6,346 nt of DNA from Clostridia bacterium (GCA_029054485.1 JAIDFD010000195.1:1-6346), one strand, 5' to 3'; positions 1-6,346 are shown, counted from the stretch's first letter. Numbers and translations: made by a program. Notes: generated by a model not told the origin, from the sequence alone.

Positions 1-1267
1 ACTTTTTACCGTGCAGTTTTTCCTGCGCTATTCTGTAAAGCTCTTCGGTTGCGAACGAAATTTTCATTATAACGTCCCGCTTGTTTACCGGGTGAATCCA
101 GAAGCTGTCATCGCGTGTGGAAATATCAAGACAGTCGCCGAAGGTTTCCTTCTTTTTTCTGTCGCGGTAATTAAACTCTATATGCACGCTTTCAAGCTCG
201 CTGGGGGCAAGGTGTTTTTCAAACGGCTCGCCGTAGGCATTGCACCAAAAATGAGTGCCCGTCATATCCTGACGGAATTTGCCCCTGCCTTGCGAAAAGT
301 ATTTGTTTTTGGGAAGGGTGTGGACTTCTATTTCGTCCTCGAAGAAATATTCGCCCAACTCAACCTCACGCCGCACATTTTCGCGCTCCCACTTGAACCA
401 GTCGGGAATATGTGCAAAGCGGGTGTTGCCGTTGTGCGCTTCAAGCCGACCGTACTCGGTCATCTCCCACTTCTTACCGCAGTGTCTGCACTCCAAAGTA
501 GTGCCTTCGGAATACATTTCATGCTCCCTTCCGCACTCGCAGCACTGGTACAAAATACTGTGCAGACCGCGCGCGCGTTGGGGGAAATCTATTTTTATTT
601 GATTATCGTACTGGTATTTGAAATCATCGTATTCGAAGTTGTTTAAAATGCGCTCGTTTATCTCTTCCGCAGAAAGAGTTTCCACCTCTTCCGCCGTTGC
701 AACGCAGACAAGCTTGCCTTTTAACGGCGTGGGGCGGAATTTGTCCTTATTCCACTGCGGGTTGCAGATAAAGTTGCCGTAAGACAAAAGAACAACTACG
801 GGCAGCTTTAAATACTTAGCCATTTTTCCGACCGCGGGAGTTATAAAACTGCGCGTGCCGTCAAAGGAATACCGCGCCTCGGGATAGATACAGACGGGGT
901 TTTTATAATGCTCGGCGCAGTATTTCATATGCTTTATCAAAAGCACGTCCTTTATAAACTTGCGCTTTGCTATACCGCCCGCCAACCGCATTAACGTAAT
1001 GGTATTGTCGTGCATAGCATCTATTGCAACAACGTAATTCATGTTGTACGGTTTGATTGCACCGAAAAGTATTCTGAAATCCATTTCGCTTGCGTGGTTT
1101 GCAAGCAGAAAATAGGGCGGTTTTATCCCCTCCATATTCACATACTCGCACTTGAAATTGCGCTTCTTCAATACGGGGTAAGCCGCGATAGCCTTAGCTA
1201 TTCCCATAAAAGCCGCGTTTGGTTTTTTGGGCTTCACTTTGAAGTTATACCGTGCAACTTTTTTCAT
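1..1267 (-). CDS. PlsC-like lysophospholipid acyltransferase family protein with zinc ribbon (3' end beyond window)
   Basis: This gene probably transfers an acyl chain to a lysophospholipid or related lipid acceptor at the cytoplasmic membrane; the acceptor cannot be told from sequence. The frame stays open from the ATG at 1265-1267 to base 1, giving 422 residues without a stop, so the C-terminus is missing. The acyltransferase HX4D motif is NHASEMD with H58 and D63. The later block YPEARYSFDGT (residues 128-138) matches the family's PEGTRS position, with Ala-Arg in place of Gly-Thr. A zinc ribbon follows: CxxC at C242/C245 and CxxC at C260/C263. A further C-terminal region of at least 150 residues after it, rich in aromatic and charged residues, I do not recognise as a named domain. 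The start is supported by AAGGA (1277-1281) 9 nt upstream. It lies 22 nt behind the metallo-hydrolase gene, so it is probably co-transcribed. The family call is firm; the precise reaction (1-acylglycerol-3-phosphate acyltransferase or other) is not. Confidence 0.85.
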   Translation of the reverse strand, partial: MKKVARYNFKVKPKKPNAAFMGIAKAIAAYPVLKKRNFKCEYVNMEGIKPPYFLLANHASEMDFRILFGAIKPYNMNYVVAIDAMHDNTITLMRLAGGIAKRKFIKDVLLIKHMKYCAEHYKNPVCIYPEARYSFDGTRSFITPAVGKMAKYLKLPVVVLLSYGNFICNPQWNKDKFRPTPLKGKLVCVATAEEVETLSAEEINERILNNFEYDDFKYQYDNQIKIDFPQRARGLHSILYQCCECGREHEMYSEGTTLECRHCGKKWEMTEYGRLEAHNGNTRFAHIPDWFKWERENVRREVELGEYFFEDEIEVHTLPKNKYFSQGRGKFRQDMTGTHFWCNAYGEPFEKHLAPSELESVHIEFNYRDRKKKETFGDCLDISTRDDSFWIHPVNKRDVIMKISFATEELYRIAQEKLHGKK

Positions 1268-1289
1268 TTCTCTTTGTCCTTATAACCGC

Positions 1290-2915
1290 TTAGCCGGCGT
1301 TCCAAGTGCGGTGTTCTTTAAACCAGTCGGTGTCCTTTAACAGGGTGTAGTTGTTCGAGCAGTAAAGTTTAAGCGTGCCGCCCTTGCAATAGAAAACGAT
1401 GTTTCCGTTCATAGACGTATAATTGTAGCCCGACTGCGAAGCGAACGTGCCGTTAGTAACCTCGGGCAGATCGGTTGCAAGGGTGGTTACGTAAATTTGG
1501 TCGGTGTACTTTGACACGTTGTCAATCATTATCTGCGTGGGGAAGGTGTTTTCGTCCGTCTTGGTGTATTCGGGCGAGCCCGCGCAACAGCAAACCGTAA
1601 CGTACTTGGGTTTTATCACGCTTAACAGCTTTTCCGTTGACGAGGTTTTACTGCCGTGGTGTCCCGCCTTGTACAGCTCGACTTCGGGCAGAATGTCATA
1701 CTCTGACCTGCTGTTGGAAGCAACCGAGTAATGGTCAACCATTCTGCTCTCGCCGTCCTCTTCCAAATCGCCCGTAAACAGATAGTATTTGTTGCCGTCC
1801 GATTTTTCCTGCGTAAGTAAAGTTACGACCGAGTGATTATTCTCATCGTTTCTGTCAACGTTGTAGTAGTAATAATTGTAGAGAATATTAATTGACAGCG
1901 TCTGCGCTTCATCGAGGTAATACTGCCTCTGCGCGCCGTCCGTCATATCATAGCACTGGCTTGCGGTGTAAACGTTTGCGCCGTTCTCTTTGGCGTAGTC
2001 AACCGCCGAGAGGAAGTTGTTGTAAAGCGCACCGTCCTCTTTGTCGGGTTTTACGTTATCAAACATTATAATAGTGCCGATTTCGTATTGATATAAAATT
2101 CCCGTCCTCGGATTGCCCGCAAGTCCCACAAAGCCGGAAATATGGTCTTGGTCTGCGTGGGTTGCGATTACATATTCAAGAATGCCGTCCTCGCAGTAGT
2201 CGTCGACGTATTCTTTTATTGTAGAAGCACTCGCCTGCCGCGAGCCTGCGTCTATCAAAACCTCGGTATCGCCGCACTTGATTAAAAGGCTGTCGCCCGC
2301 GTATCTGTTGCCCAGTTCCAAAAAGTGAATTGAAAAGTCGGCTTCGCCGATATCTTCGAGATTGCCGATAATGGAAACCGTCTGACCGCAGTCATCGCAT
2401 ATTCCGTCGTCGTCCGCGTCCGTGTGGTTTCCGGTAGCAGGAATAACTTCCTCTACGTCTGTTTTACACGTCAGACAGGTATGGTGTCGTAATCCCTCTT
2501 CGCCGCAGGTGGGCTCTTCATCGGTTATCCAATCGCCGTAATTATGTCCAGTCGGGCGCAGTGACCTCGTCTCTTCATAGCCGCAGGAAGCGCAGATATG
2601 CTTATCCGAGCCGAAGCCCTCGCAGGTAGGCAGCAAAACGGGCAGCCACTCGCCGAAATCGTGTCCGGTTGCCTCAATCTTCCGCGTTTGCTCTTCGCCG
2701 CAGACGGTGCAAATATGCTTTTCCTCGCCCTCGGCTTCGCAGGTTGCGTCAGTTGTAGTTTCCCATTCGCCCCAGTAGTGTTCACCCGTACCCAACAGTT
2801 TATGAAAAAACTGCGGTTTAAAGTACCATAAAAGAGCTATTACGGCGATTATTACTACCAAAATTACCACAATGACCGCAGTAACCTGTTTTTTTACTTT
2901 TCTCTTGCCTGCCAT
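1290..2915 (-). CDS. Membrane-anchored ComEC/Rec2-type metallo-beta-lactamase-fold hydrolase with Cys-rich repeats
   Basis: This 541-residue protein has the following order: a basic N-terminus (KRKVKK), one hydrophobic segment (about 11-31) acting as an uncleaved signal anchor, three 39-residue Cys repeats (46-162), an Asp-rich DADDDGICDDCG stretch (167-177), then a metallo-beta-lactamase domain from about 193. The domain opens with HFLELG and GDSLLI and has LIDAG at 220-224. The metal-binding motif THADQDH has H253, D255, D257 and H258; TGD gives D383, and KAGHHGSKTSS (416-426) gives H419/H420. This order is that of the ComEC C-terminal domain and its free-standing relatives, but there are no competence channel segments, so I do not call it ComEC. 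The positive-inside rule puts the hydrolase outside the cell. The substrate is unknown; nucleic acid or phosphodiester is a guess from the family. The ATG is 9 nt after the valS stop, and a purine-rich AAGGGA ribosome site overlaps that stop, suggesting coupled translation. Confidence 0.9.
   Translation of the reverse strand: MAGKRKVKKQVTAVIVVILVVIIAVIALLWYFKPQFFHKLLGTGEHYWGEWETTTDATCEAEGEEKHICTVCGEEQTRKIEATGHDFGEWLPVLLPTCEGFGSDKHICASCGYEETRSLRPTGHNYGDWITDEEPTCGEEGLRHHTCLTCKTDVEEVIPATGNHTDADDDGICDDCGQTVSIIGNLEDIGEADFSIHFLELGNRYAGDSLLIKCGDTEVLIDAGSRQASASTIKEYVDDYCEDGILEYVIATHADQDHISGFVGLAGNPRTGILYQYEIGTIIMFDNVKPDKEDGALYNNFLSAVDYAKENGANVYTASQCYDMTDGAQRQYYLDEAQTLSINILYNYYYYNVDRNDENNHSVVTLLTQEKSDGNKYYLFTGDLEEDGESRMVDHYSVASNSRSEYDILPEVELYKAGHHGSKTSSTEKLLSVIKPKYVTVCCCAGSPEYTKTDENTFPTQIMIDNVSKYTDQIYVTTLATDLPEVTNGTFASQSGYNYTSMNGNIVFYCKGGTLKLYCSNNYTLLKDTDWFKEHRTWNAG
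2430..2780 (-). repeat. Three tandem 39-residue Cys/His repeats within the metallo-hydrolase
   Basis: Residues 46-84, 85-123 and 124-162 of the metallo-hydrolase are three consecutive units of exactly 39 residues. Each starts with H-x-[WYF]-G-[ED]-W, has a single Cys followed nine residues later by CxxC (C59/C69/C72, C98/C108/C111, C137/C147/C150), and ends with [AP]TG. The copies are clearly diverged, so this is a protein-level repeat rather than a recent DNA duplication. Units of this pattern are common in extracellular proteins of Firmicutes, where they act as spacers or small metal- or disulfide-stabilised domains; their binding role here is not known. Confidence 0.85.
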
Positions 2916-2924
2916 TTCCGTCCC

Positions 2925-5540
2925 TTATAATGATTTTAACTGGTTTAAAATCTTTTCGCGCATTTCAATATATTTATTGAGTTTGGCACGCTCATCGTCT
3001 ACAAGTTTTTTGGGCGCCTTTGAAATAAAGCCCGAGTTGTTCAGCTTACCGTCCGCGCGGGCTATTTCCGCCGTTACCTTTTCAAGCTCGGCTTGAAGTC
3101 TTGCCTTTTCCTTTTCCAAATCCACAAGCTCGCCCATAGGGATATACAGCGTGCAGATTGCAAGAACTTTGGTTACCGCGTTATCACCCGCCTCTTCAGC
3201 GGAAGATACGAACTTAATCTCTTTCGCGCCGGCAAGCTTCAAAATGCTGTCCTCGTTCTGGGAGATGAGCCTCTTGCTCTCGGTCGCGATATAGAGGTGA
3301 ACTTTTTTGGAGGGCGGGCAGTCGACCTCGGTCTTGACCGCGCGCACCGCCTTGATTATATCCATAATGCCCGCAAAGGACTGTGCGTCCTTTTTGTACG
3401 CAAGCTTAGAATTATAGCGGGGGAATTCCTCAGTCATAATCGTGCCTTTTGTGTTCGGCAGACTGCTGTAAATTTCGTCCGTGACGAAAGGAATAAACGG
3501 ATGCAGAAGTTTGAGCGCGTTTTCAAGCACGAATAAAAGAACGGAAACCGCGCCCTCCTTCTTCGCCTTGTCGTCCGAATACAAAACGGGTTTGACAAGC
3601 TCGATATACCAGTCGCAGAAGTCCGACCACATAAAGTCGTACATAATCTGGCAGGCTATACCCAGCTCAAATTTGTTCATAGCGAGCGTAACGTCGCGTA
3701 TGGAAGATTGCAGTCTTGCAATAATCCACTTGTCCGCAGGAGTAAGCTTTATTTCGGATAAAGGCTTTGCCTCAACGCCCTCCGCATTCATAATAACAAA
3801 CCTGCTGGCGTTCCAGATTTTGTTCATAAAGTTACGGCAGGACTCCACCTTAGTATCCGAGTAGCGAGTATCGTTGCCGGGGGCTACGCCCTGCAACAGC
3901 GAAAAGCGCAGGCTGTCCGCGCCGTACTTTTCGATAACTTCCAAGGGGTCTACGCCGTTGCCCAAGGATTTGGACATCTTTCTGCCCTTTTCGTCGCGCA
4001 CCAGTCCGTGGATTAACACGTCGCGGAAAGGCACCTTGCGCATATGCTCGAGCCCGGAGAAAATCATTCTGGCAACCCAGAAAAAGATTATATCGTAGCC
4101 TGTAACGAGGACGTCGCCGGGGTAAAAATATTCCAAATCGGAAGTGTCGTCGGGATAGCCCAAGGTTGAAAAAGGCCACAGCGCCGACGAGAACCAGGTA
4201 TCGAGAACGTCCTCGTCCTGCGAGAGTTTTTTGCTTCCGCAGTGCGGGCAAGCCTTGGGGTCGGATTTTTCGCAGATTTCTACGCCGCAGTCGGCGCAGT
4301 ACCACACGGGTATTCTGTGTCCCCACCAGAGCTGGCGCGAGATACACCAGTCCTTGACGTTTTCCATCCAGTTGTAATATACCTTTGCGAAGCGCTCGGG
4401 TACGAAAGTGATTTTTTTGTCTATAACGGCGTTTATCGCGGGGCGGGCAAGCCCTTTCATTTTGACGAACCACTGTCTTGAAACGAGCGGCTCAACCGTT
4501 GAATTACAGCGGTAGCAGTGCCCTACGTTGTGCCTGTGCGGCTCTATTTTTACGAGCGCACCGATATTTTTCAGCTCTTCAACCAGCTTTTTACGGCAGG
4601 CGTATCTGTCCATACCCTCAAACTTGCCCGCAAGAGAATTCATTGTGCCATCGTCGTTCATTACACGCACAACGGGAAGCTTGTGCCTGAGCCCTACCTC
4701 GAAGTCGTTGGGGTCGTGCGCGGGCGTGATTTTTACGCAACCCGTGCCGAATTCCATATCCGCGTGCTCGTCCCCGACAATGGGAATAGCCTTATTAACC
4801 ACGGGCAGAATTACGTTTTTGCCGATTAAGTGCTTATATCTCTTATCCTCGGGATTGACCGCAACGGCGGTATCGCCGAACATAGTTTCGGGGCGGGTCG
4901 TTGCTACTTCGAGGCATACGTTTTCACCCTCAACGGGATAATTTATATGCCAGAAAAAGCCGTCCTCTTCCTCGTAGACAACCTCCGCATCCGAAAGCGC
5001 GGTTTTACAGCAGGGGCACCAGTTTATTATTCTGTTTCCCCTGTAAATAAGCTTTTTATTATAAAGGTTTACAAACACCTCGCGGACTGCCTTGGAGCAT
5101 TTTTCGTCCATAGTGAACGTAAGGCGGGACCAGTCGCAGGACGAACCCAGTTTTTTAAGCTGCTGGACAATCCTTGCGTTGTACTTGTCCTTCCACTGCC
5201 AGACGCGCTTTAAAAAGCCTTCACGTCCAAGACTTTCCTTACTCTCGCCCTCGGCTTTGATTTGCTCTACTACCTTGACTTCGGTCGCGATAGACGCGTG
5301 GTCGGTACCCGGTAGCCAAAGCGCGCAGTATCCCTGCATACGCTTGAAGCGTATAACCGCGTCCTGCATAGTTTCGTCCATGGCGTGTCCCATATGAAGC
5401 TGACCCGTAATATTGGGGGGCGGCATCATTACCGTAAAGGGAACCTTGTTATCGTCGCGAACCGCTTTAAAACAGCCGCTCTCTTCCCATTCCTTATAAA
5501 GTCTGTCCTCAAAGTCCTTGGGGTTGTAAGTCTTTTCCAT
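2925..5540 (-). CDS. valS: Valyl-tRNA synthetase
   Basis: This cytoplasmic class I synthetase charges tRNA-Val with valine using ATP and hydrolyses mischarged Thr-tRNA-Val. The 871 residues are complete and near the usual length of Firmicutes ValRS. The N-terminal PPPNITGQLHMGHAMD contains the HIGH signature (HMGH, 49-52). The editing (CP1) domain spans about 190-345, with TTRPET at 214-219 and GTGCVKITPAHDPNDF at 265-280, including the conserved D276. Cys pairs that could bind zinc flank and follow it: CPCC at 175-178, CYRC at 342-345, CADC at 415-418 and CPHC at 431-434. The KMSKS loop is at 521-525, within GRKMSKSLGNGVDP. An anticodon-binding helical domain follows, and the last 65 or so residues form the typical C-terminal coiled-coil arm. 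The ATG is preceded by GAGG about 5 nt upstream and lies a short distance behind a consensus promoter. Nothing looks broken or missing. It is the first gene of the apparent three-gene unit. Confidence 0.98.
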   Translation of the reverse strand: MEKTYNPKDFEDRLYKEWEESGCFKAVRDDNKVPFTVMMPPPNITGQLHMGHAMDETMQDAVIRFKRMQGYCALWLPGTDHASIATEVKVVEQIKAEGESKESLGREGFLKRVWQWKDKYNARIVQQLKKLGSSCDWSRLTFTMDEKCSKAVREVFVNLYNKKLIYRGNRIINWCPCCKTALSDAEVVYEEEDGFFWHINYPVEGENVCLEVATTRPETMFGDTAVAVNPEDKRYKHLIGKNVILPVVNKAIPIVGDEHADMEFGTGCVKITPAHDPNDFEVGLRHKLPVVRVMNDDGTMNSLAGKFEGMDRYACRKKLVEELKNIGALVKIEPHRHNVGHCYRCNSTVEPLVSRQWFVKMKGLARPAINAVIDKKITFVPERFAKVYYNWMENVKDWCISRQLWWGHRIPVWYCADCGVEICEKSDPKACPHCGSKKLSQDEDVLDTWFSSALWPFSTLGYPDDTSDLEYFYPGDVLVTGYDIIFFWVARMIFSGLEHMRKVPFRDVLIHGLVRDEKGRKMSKSLGNGVDPLEVIEKYGADSLRFSLLQGVAPGNDTRYSDTKVESCRNFMNKIWNASRFVIMNAEGVEAKPLSEIKLTPADKWIIARLQSSIRDVTLAMNKFELGIACQIMYDFMWSDFCDWYIELVKPVLYSDDKAKKEGAVSVLLFVLENALKLLHPFIPFVTDEIYSSLPNTKGTIMTEEFPRYNSKLAYKKDAQSFAGIMDIIKAVRAVKTEVDCPPSKKVHLYIATESKRLISQNEDSILKLAGAKEIKFVSSAEEAGDNAVTKVLAICTLYIPMGELVDLEKEKARLQAELEKVTAEIARADGKLNNSGFISKAPKKLVDDERAKLNKYIEMREKILNQLKSL

Positions 5541-5566
5541 AAAAACCTCGTAAATAAATCCTTTCT

Positions 5567-5596
5567 ATTATACCTTAAACGGGTTTTGGTTGTCAA
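5567..5596 (-). promoter_or_regulatory. Consensus sigma-A/sigma-70 promoter for the valS unit
   Basis: On the minus strand the -35 box TTGACA (5591-5596) and the -10 box TATAAT (5567-5572) both match the consensus exactly, separated by 18 bp. Transcription should begin near 5560, leaving only about 20 nt of leader before the valS ATG with GAGG in it. This predicts strong, largely constitutive expression of valS and the two genes behind it. The start site is inferred from box position only. Confidence 0.88.
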
Positions 5597-5620
5597 ACGC
5601 AAATAATCGGCGCATACAAT
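5590..5620 (+). promoter_or_regulatory. Possible weak promoter for the divergent transporter gene
   Basis: On the plus strand TTGTCA (5590-5595) is one base off the -35 consensus and TACAAT (5615-5620) is one base off the -10 consensus, but the 19-bp spacing is long. The -35 would lie on top of the valS -35, because TTGTCA/TTGACA is nearly self-complementary, so polymerases for the two directions would compete. A start near 5627 would give a leader of about 66 nt. This is the best candidate I can see, but the match is modest. Confidence 0.35.
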
Positions 5621-5666
5621 GTATTATTAAATTTTTTCAGGCGGCGGCAATATTAAAAAATTAAAT

Positions 5667-5680
5667 TTGGCGCACGCCGA
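5667..5680 (+). other. Small hairpin just upstream of the transporter ribosome binding site
   Basis: In the plus-strand RNA, UUGGC (5667-5671) can pair with GCCGA (5676-5680) around a GCAC loop, including one G-U pair, ending one base before the AGGAG. The nearby GC-rich stretch GCGGCGGC (5641-5648) could compete for the same GCCG strand. An A/T-only stem between 5630-5637 and 5655-5662 is also possible. There is no U-run after it, so it is not a terminator. The hairpin is short and may be incidental. Confidence 0.3.
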
Positions 5681-5681
5681 C

Positions 5682-5686
5682 AGGAG
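5682..5686 (+). promoter_or_regulatory. Ribosome binding site that fixes the TTG start
   Basis: AGGAG at 5682-5686 sits 7 nt before the TTG at 5694-5696, which is ideal spacing. The next in-frame ATG (5733-5735, codon 14) would remove the charged part of the signal peptide and has no comparable site upstream. This decides the TTG as the start. Confidence 0.85.
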
Positions 5687-5693
5687 TAATACA

Positions 5694-6346
5694 TTGAAAA
5701 AAAGGCTTGTACTGGTTCTTCTTTCAGTCGTAATGGCGTTGGTTGTACCCTTCTCCTTTGCGGGCTGTAAGAAAAACGACAAACTTATAAGAATCAACGA
5801 AGTCACCCACTCGGTATTCTACGCGCCCATGTATCTTGCGGACGCACTTGGATATTTTGAAGAAGAAGATATTGAAATCGAGCTTACCAACGGCGGCGGT
5901 GCGGACGCAACTATGGCGGCGGTGCTTTCGGGCGCGGCGGACATAGGTTTCTGCGGTCCCGAAGCCGTTATTTACGTTGCCGTCGGAGGCAGCAATGACC
6001 AGCCCAAAGTTTTCGGTCAGCTTACAAAGCGAGACGGAAGCTTTCTTGTGGGCAGAGAAAAAATAGACAACTTCGATTGGAGCATGCTCGAAGGAAAATC
6101 AATCCTCGCAGGCAGACAGGGCGGCGTTCCCGCTATGACTTTTGAGTACGTTTTGGATAAACTCGGCGTAAACGCGAAACTCAACTACGACGTTGCGTTC
6201 AATATGATGACGGCGGCGTTCGAAAGCGGAATTTCGGACTACTGCACGATGTTCGAACCTACCGCGTCCGAATATCAGGCGGCGGGCAAGGGCTATATAG
6301 TGGGTTCGGTCGGGCAGGACTCGGGCGAGCTTCCCTACACCTGCTT
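5694..6346 (+). CDS. ABC transporter substrate-binding lipoprotein, NMT1/THI5/SsuA-like (3' end beyond window)
   Basis: This is the extracytoplasmic solute-binding component of an ABC importer, probably tethered to the outer face of the membrane. The frame is open from a TTG start to the window end, giving 217 codons plus two bases, so the C-terminal part is missing. The N-terminus is a lipoprotein signal: basic KKR, a hydrophobic core (5-22), then FAGC with C25 as the likely lipidated residue (Phe at -3 is less usual than Leu). The mature part has hallmarks of the NMT1/THI5-like periplasmic-binding fold: HSVFYAPMYLADALGYFEEE (39-58), the GGGADATMAAVLSGAADIGF block (67-86), and GPEA (88-91). 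The later TKRDGSFLVGRE (111-122) and the GGVPAMTFEYVLDKLG segment (143-158) also fit this group. Such proteins carry thiamine-pyrimidine precursors, sulfonates, nitrate or other small organics; the sequence does not decide the ligand. It is divergent from valS, with its permease and ATPase expected downstream. Confidence 0.9.
   Translation, partial: MKKRLVLVLLSVVMALVVPFSFAGCKKNDKLIRINEVTHSVFYAPMYLADALGYFEEEDIEIELTNGGGADATMAAVLSGAADIGFCGPEAVIYVAVGGSNDQPKVFGQLTKRDGSFLVGREKIDNFDWSMLEGKSILAGRQGGVPAMTFEYVLDKLGVNAKLNYDVAFNMMTAAFESGISDYCTMFEPTASEYQAAGKGYIVGSVGQDSGELPYTC

Larger units (their letters stand above)
5617..5696. repeat. Perfect 10-bp inverted repeat flanking the transporter leader
   Basis: CAATGTATTA at 5617-5626 is the exact reverse complement of TAATACATTG at 5687-5696, with 60 nt between. 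The right arm covers the spacer after the ribosome binding site and the whole TTG start codon. The left arm overlaps the candidate -10 box TACAAT and an 11-bp near-palindrome ATACAATGTAT (5614-5624). It could be a pair of protein-binding half sites, or, if transcripts start upstream of 5617, an RNA stem that hides the start codon. The repeat is seen directly; a function is inferred. Confidence 0.5.

Noticed and set aside
11..646. A 211-codon open frame on the plus strand
   Set aside because: It lies wholly antisense to the acyltransferase gene, whose motifs (zinc ribbon and downstream conserved region) are clear. It has no ribosome binding site and resembles no family.
903..1151. An 82-codon minus-strand frame
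   Set aside because: It overlaps the acyltransferase in another frame across the HX4D region, so it is a shadow.
1290..2915. Calling the metallo-hydrolase comEC
   Set aside because: Only the C-terminal hydrolase domain type is shared. The multi-pass competence channel region and OB-fold domain are absent, so a gene symbol would mislead.
3850..4473. A 207-codon open frame on the minus strand
   Set aside because: It is an alternative frame inside valS, extremely Arg-rich and low in complexity, as expected for a shifted frame of a gene with this codon use.
5627..5665. A/T stem (5630-5637 with 5655-5662) as an intrinsic terminator
   Set aside because: The stem has no GC pairs, the loop is long, and no U-run follows a GC-rich stem in either direction.
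5541..5693. T-box, TPP or other known riboswitch in the intergenic region
   Set aside because: No T-box sequence or other conserved riboswitch core was seen, and the valS leader is too short to hold one.
5733..5735. ATG as the start of the transporter lipoprotein
   Set aside because: It falls inside the signal peptide core and would delete the basic residues. The TTG at 5694 has an AGGAG at ideal distance.

Overview
The window looks like chromosome of a Firmicutes bacterium, most likely an anaerobic Clostridia-type gut organism. This is inferred from family resemblance and cannot be fixed to a genus from the sequence. The clues are AGGAG-type ribosome binding sites, a TTG start, consensus sigma-A type promoter boxes, a membrane-anchored protein with CxxC/TGH repeats of the kind common in Clostridia surface proteins, and a bacterial-type valyl-tRNA synthetase. 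I see no mobile element, CRISPR array, tRNA or rRNA.

Layout. Nearly all of the window is coding. Positions 1-5540 hold three genes on the minus strand in one tight unit, read from right to left: valS (5540-2925), a membrane-anchored ComEC-like metallo-beta-lactamase-fold protein (2915-1290, 9 nt after valS) and a PlsC-like acyltransferase with a zinc ribbon (1267 to beyond base 1, 22 nt further on). No terminator separates them, so they are probably one transcript from the strong promoter at 5567-5596. A 153-nt intergenic region (5541-5693) then separates valS from a divergent plus-strand gene (5694 to beyond 6346). That gene encodes the lipoprotein substrate-binding component of an NMT1/THI5/SsuA-like ABC importer. 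It starts with TTG and is cut off by the window end.

How the parts fit. valS is housekeeping translation. The two genes behind it have envelope-related features: one is probably anchored with its catalytic domain outside the membrane, and the other probably acylates a lipid or glycolipid at the inner face. Nothing in the sequence links them functionally to valine charging, so the shared transcript may only provide constant expression. The divergent transporter gene is a separate unit, and its permease and ATPase would be expected downstream of the window.

The least ordinary points are the domain architectures of the metallo-hydrolase (three exact 39-residue Cys repeats plus an aspartate-rich motif) and of the acyltransferase (zinc ribbon plus a long C-terminal region). 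Also notable is a perfect 10-bp inverted repeat in the intergenic region, one arm of which covers the TTG start codon. I did not find convincing evidence of a wholly new system; most of the window is ordinary core-genome sequence.
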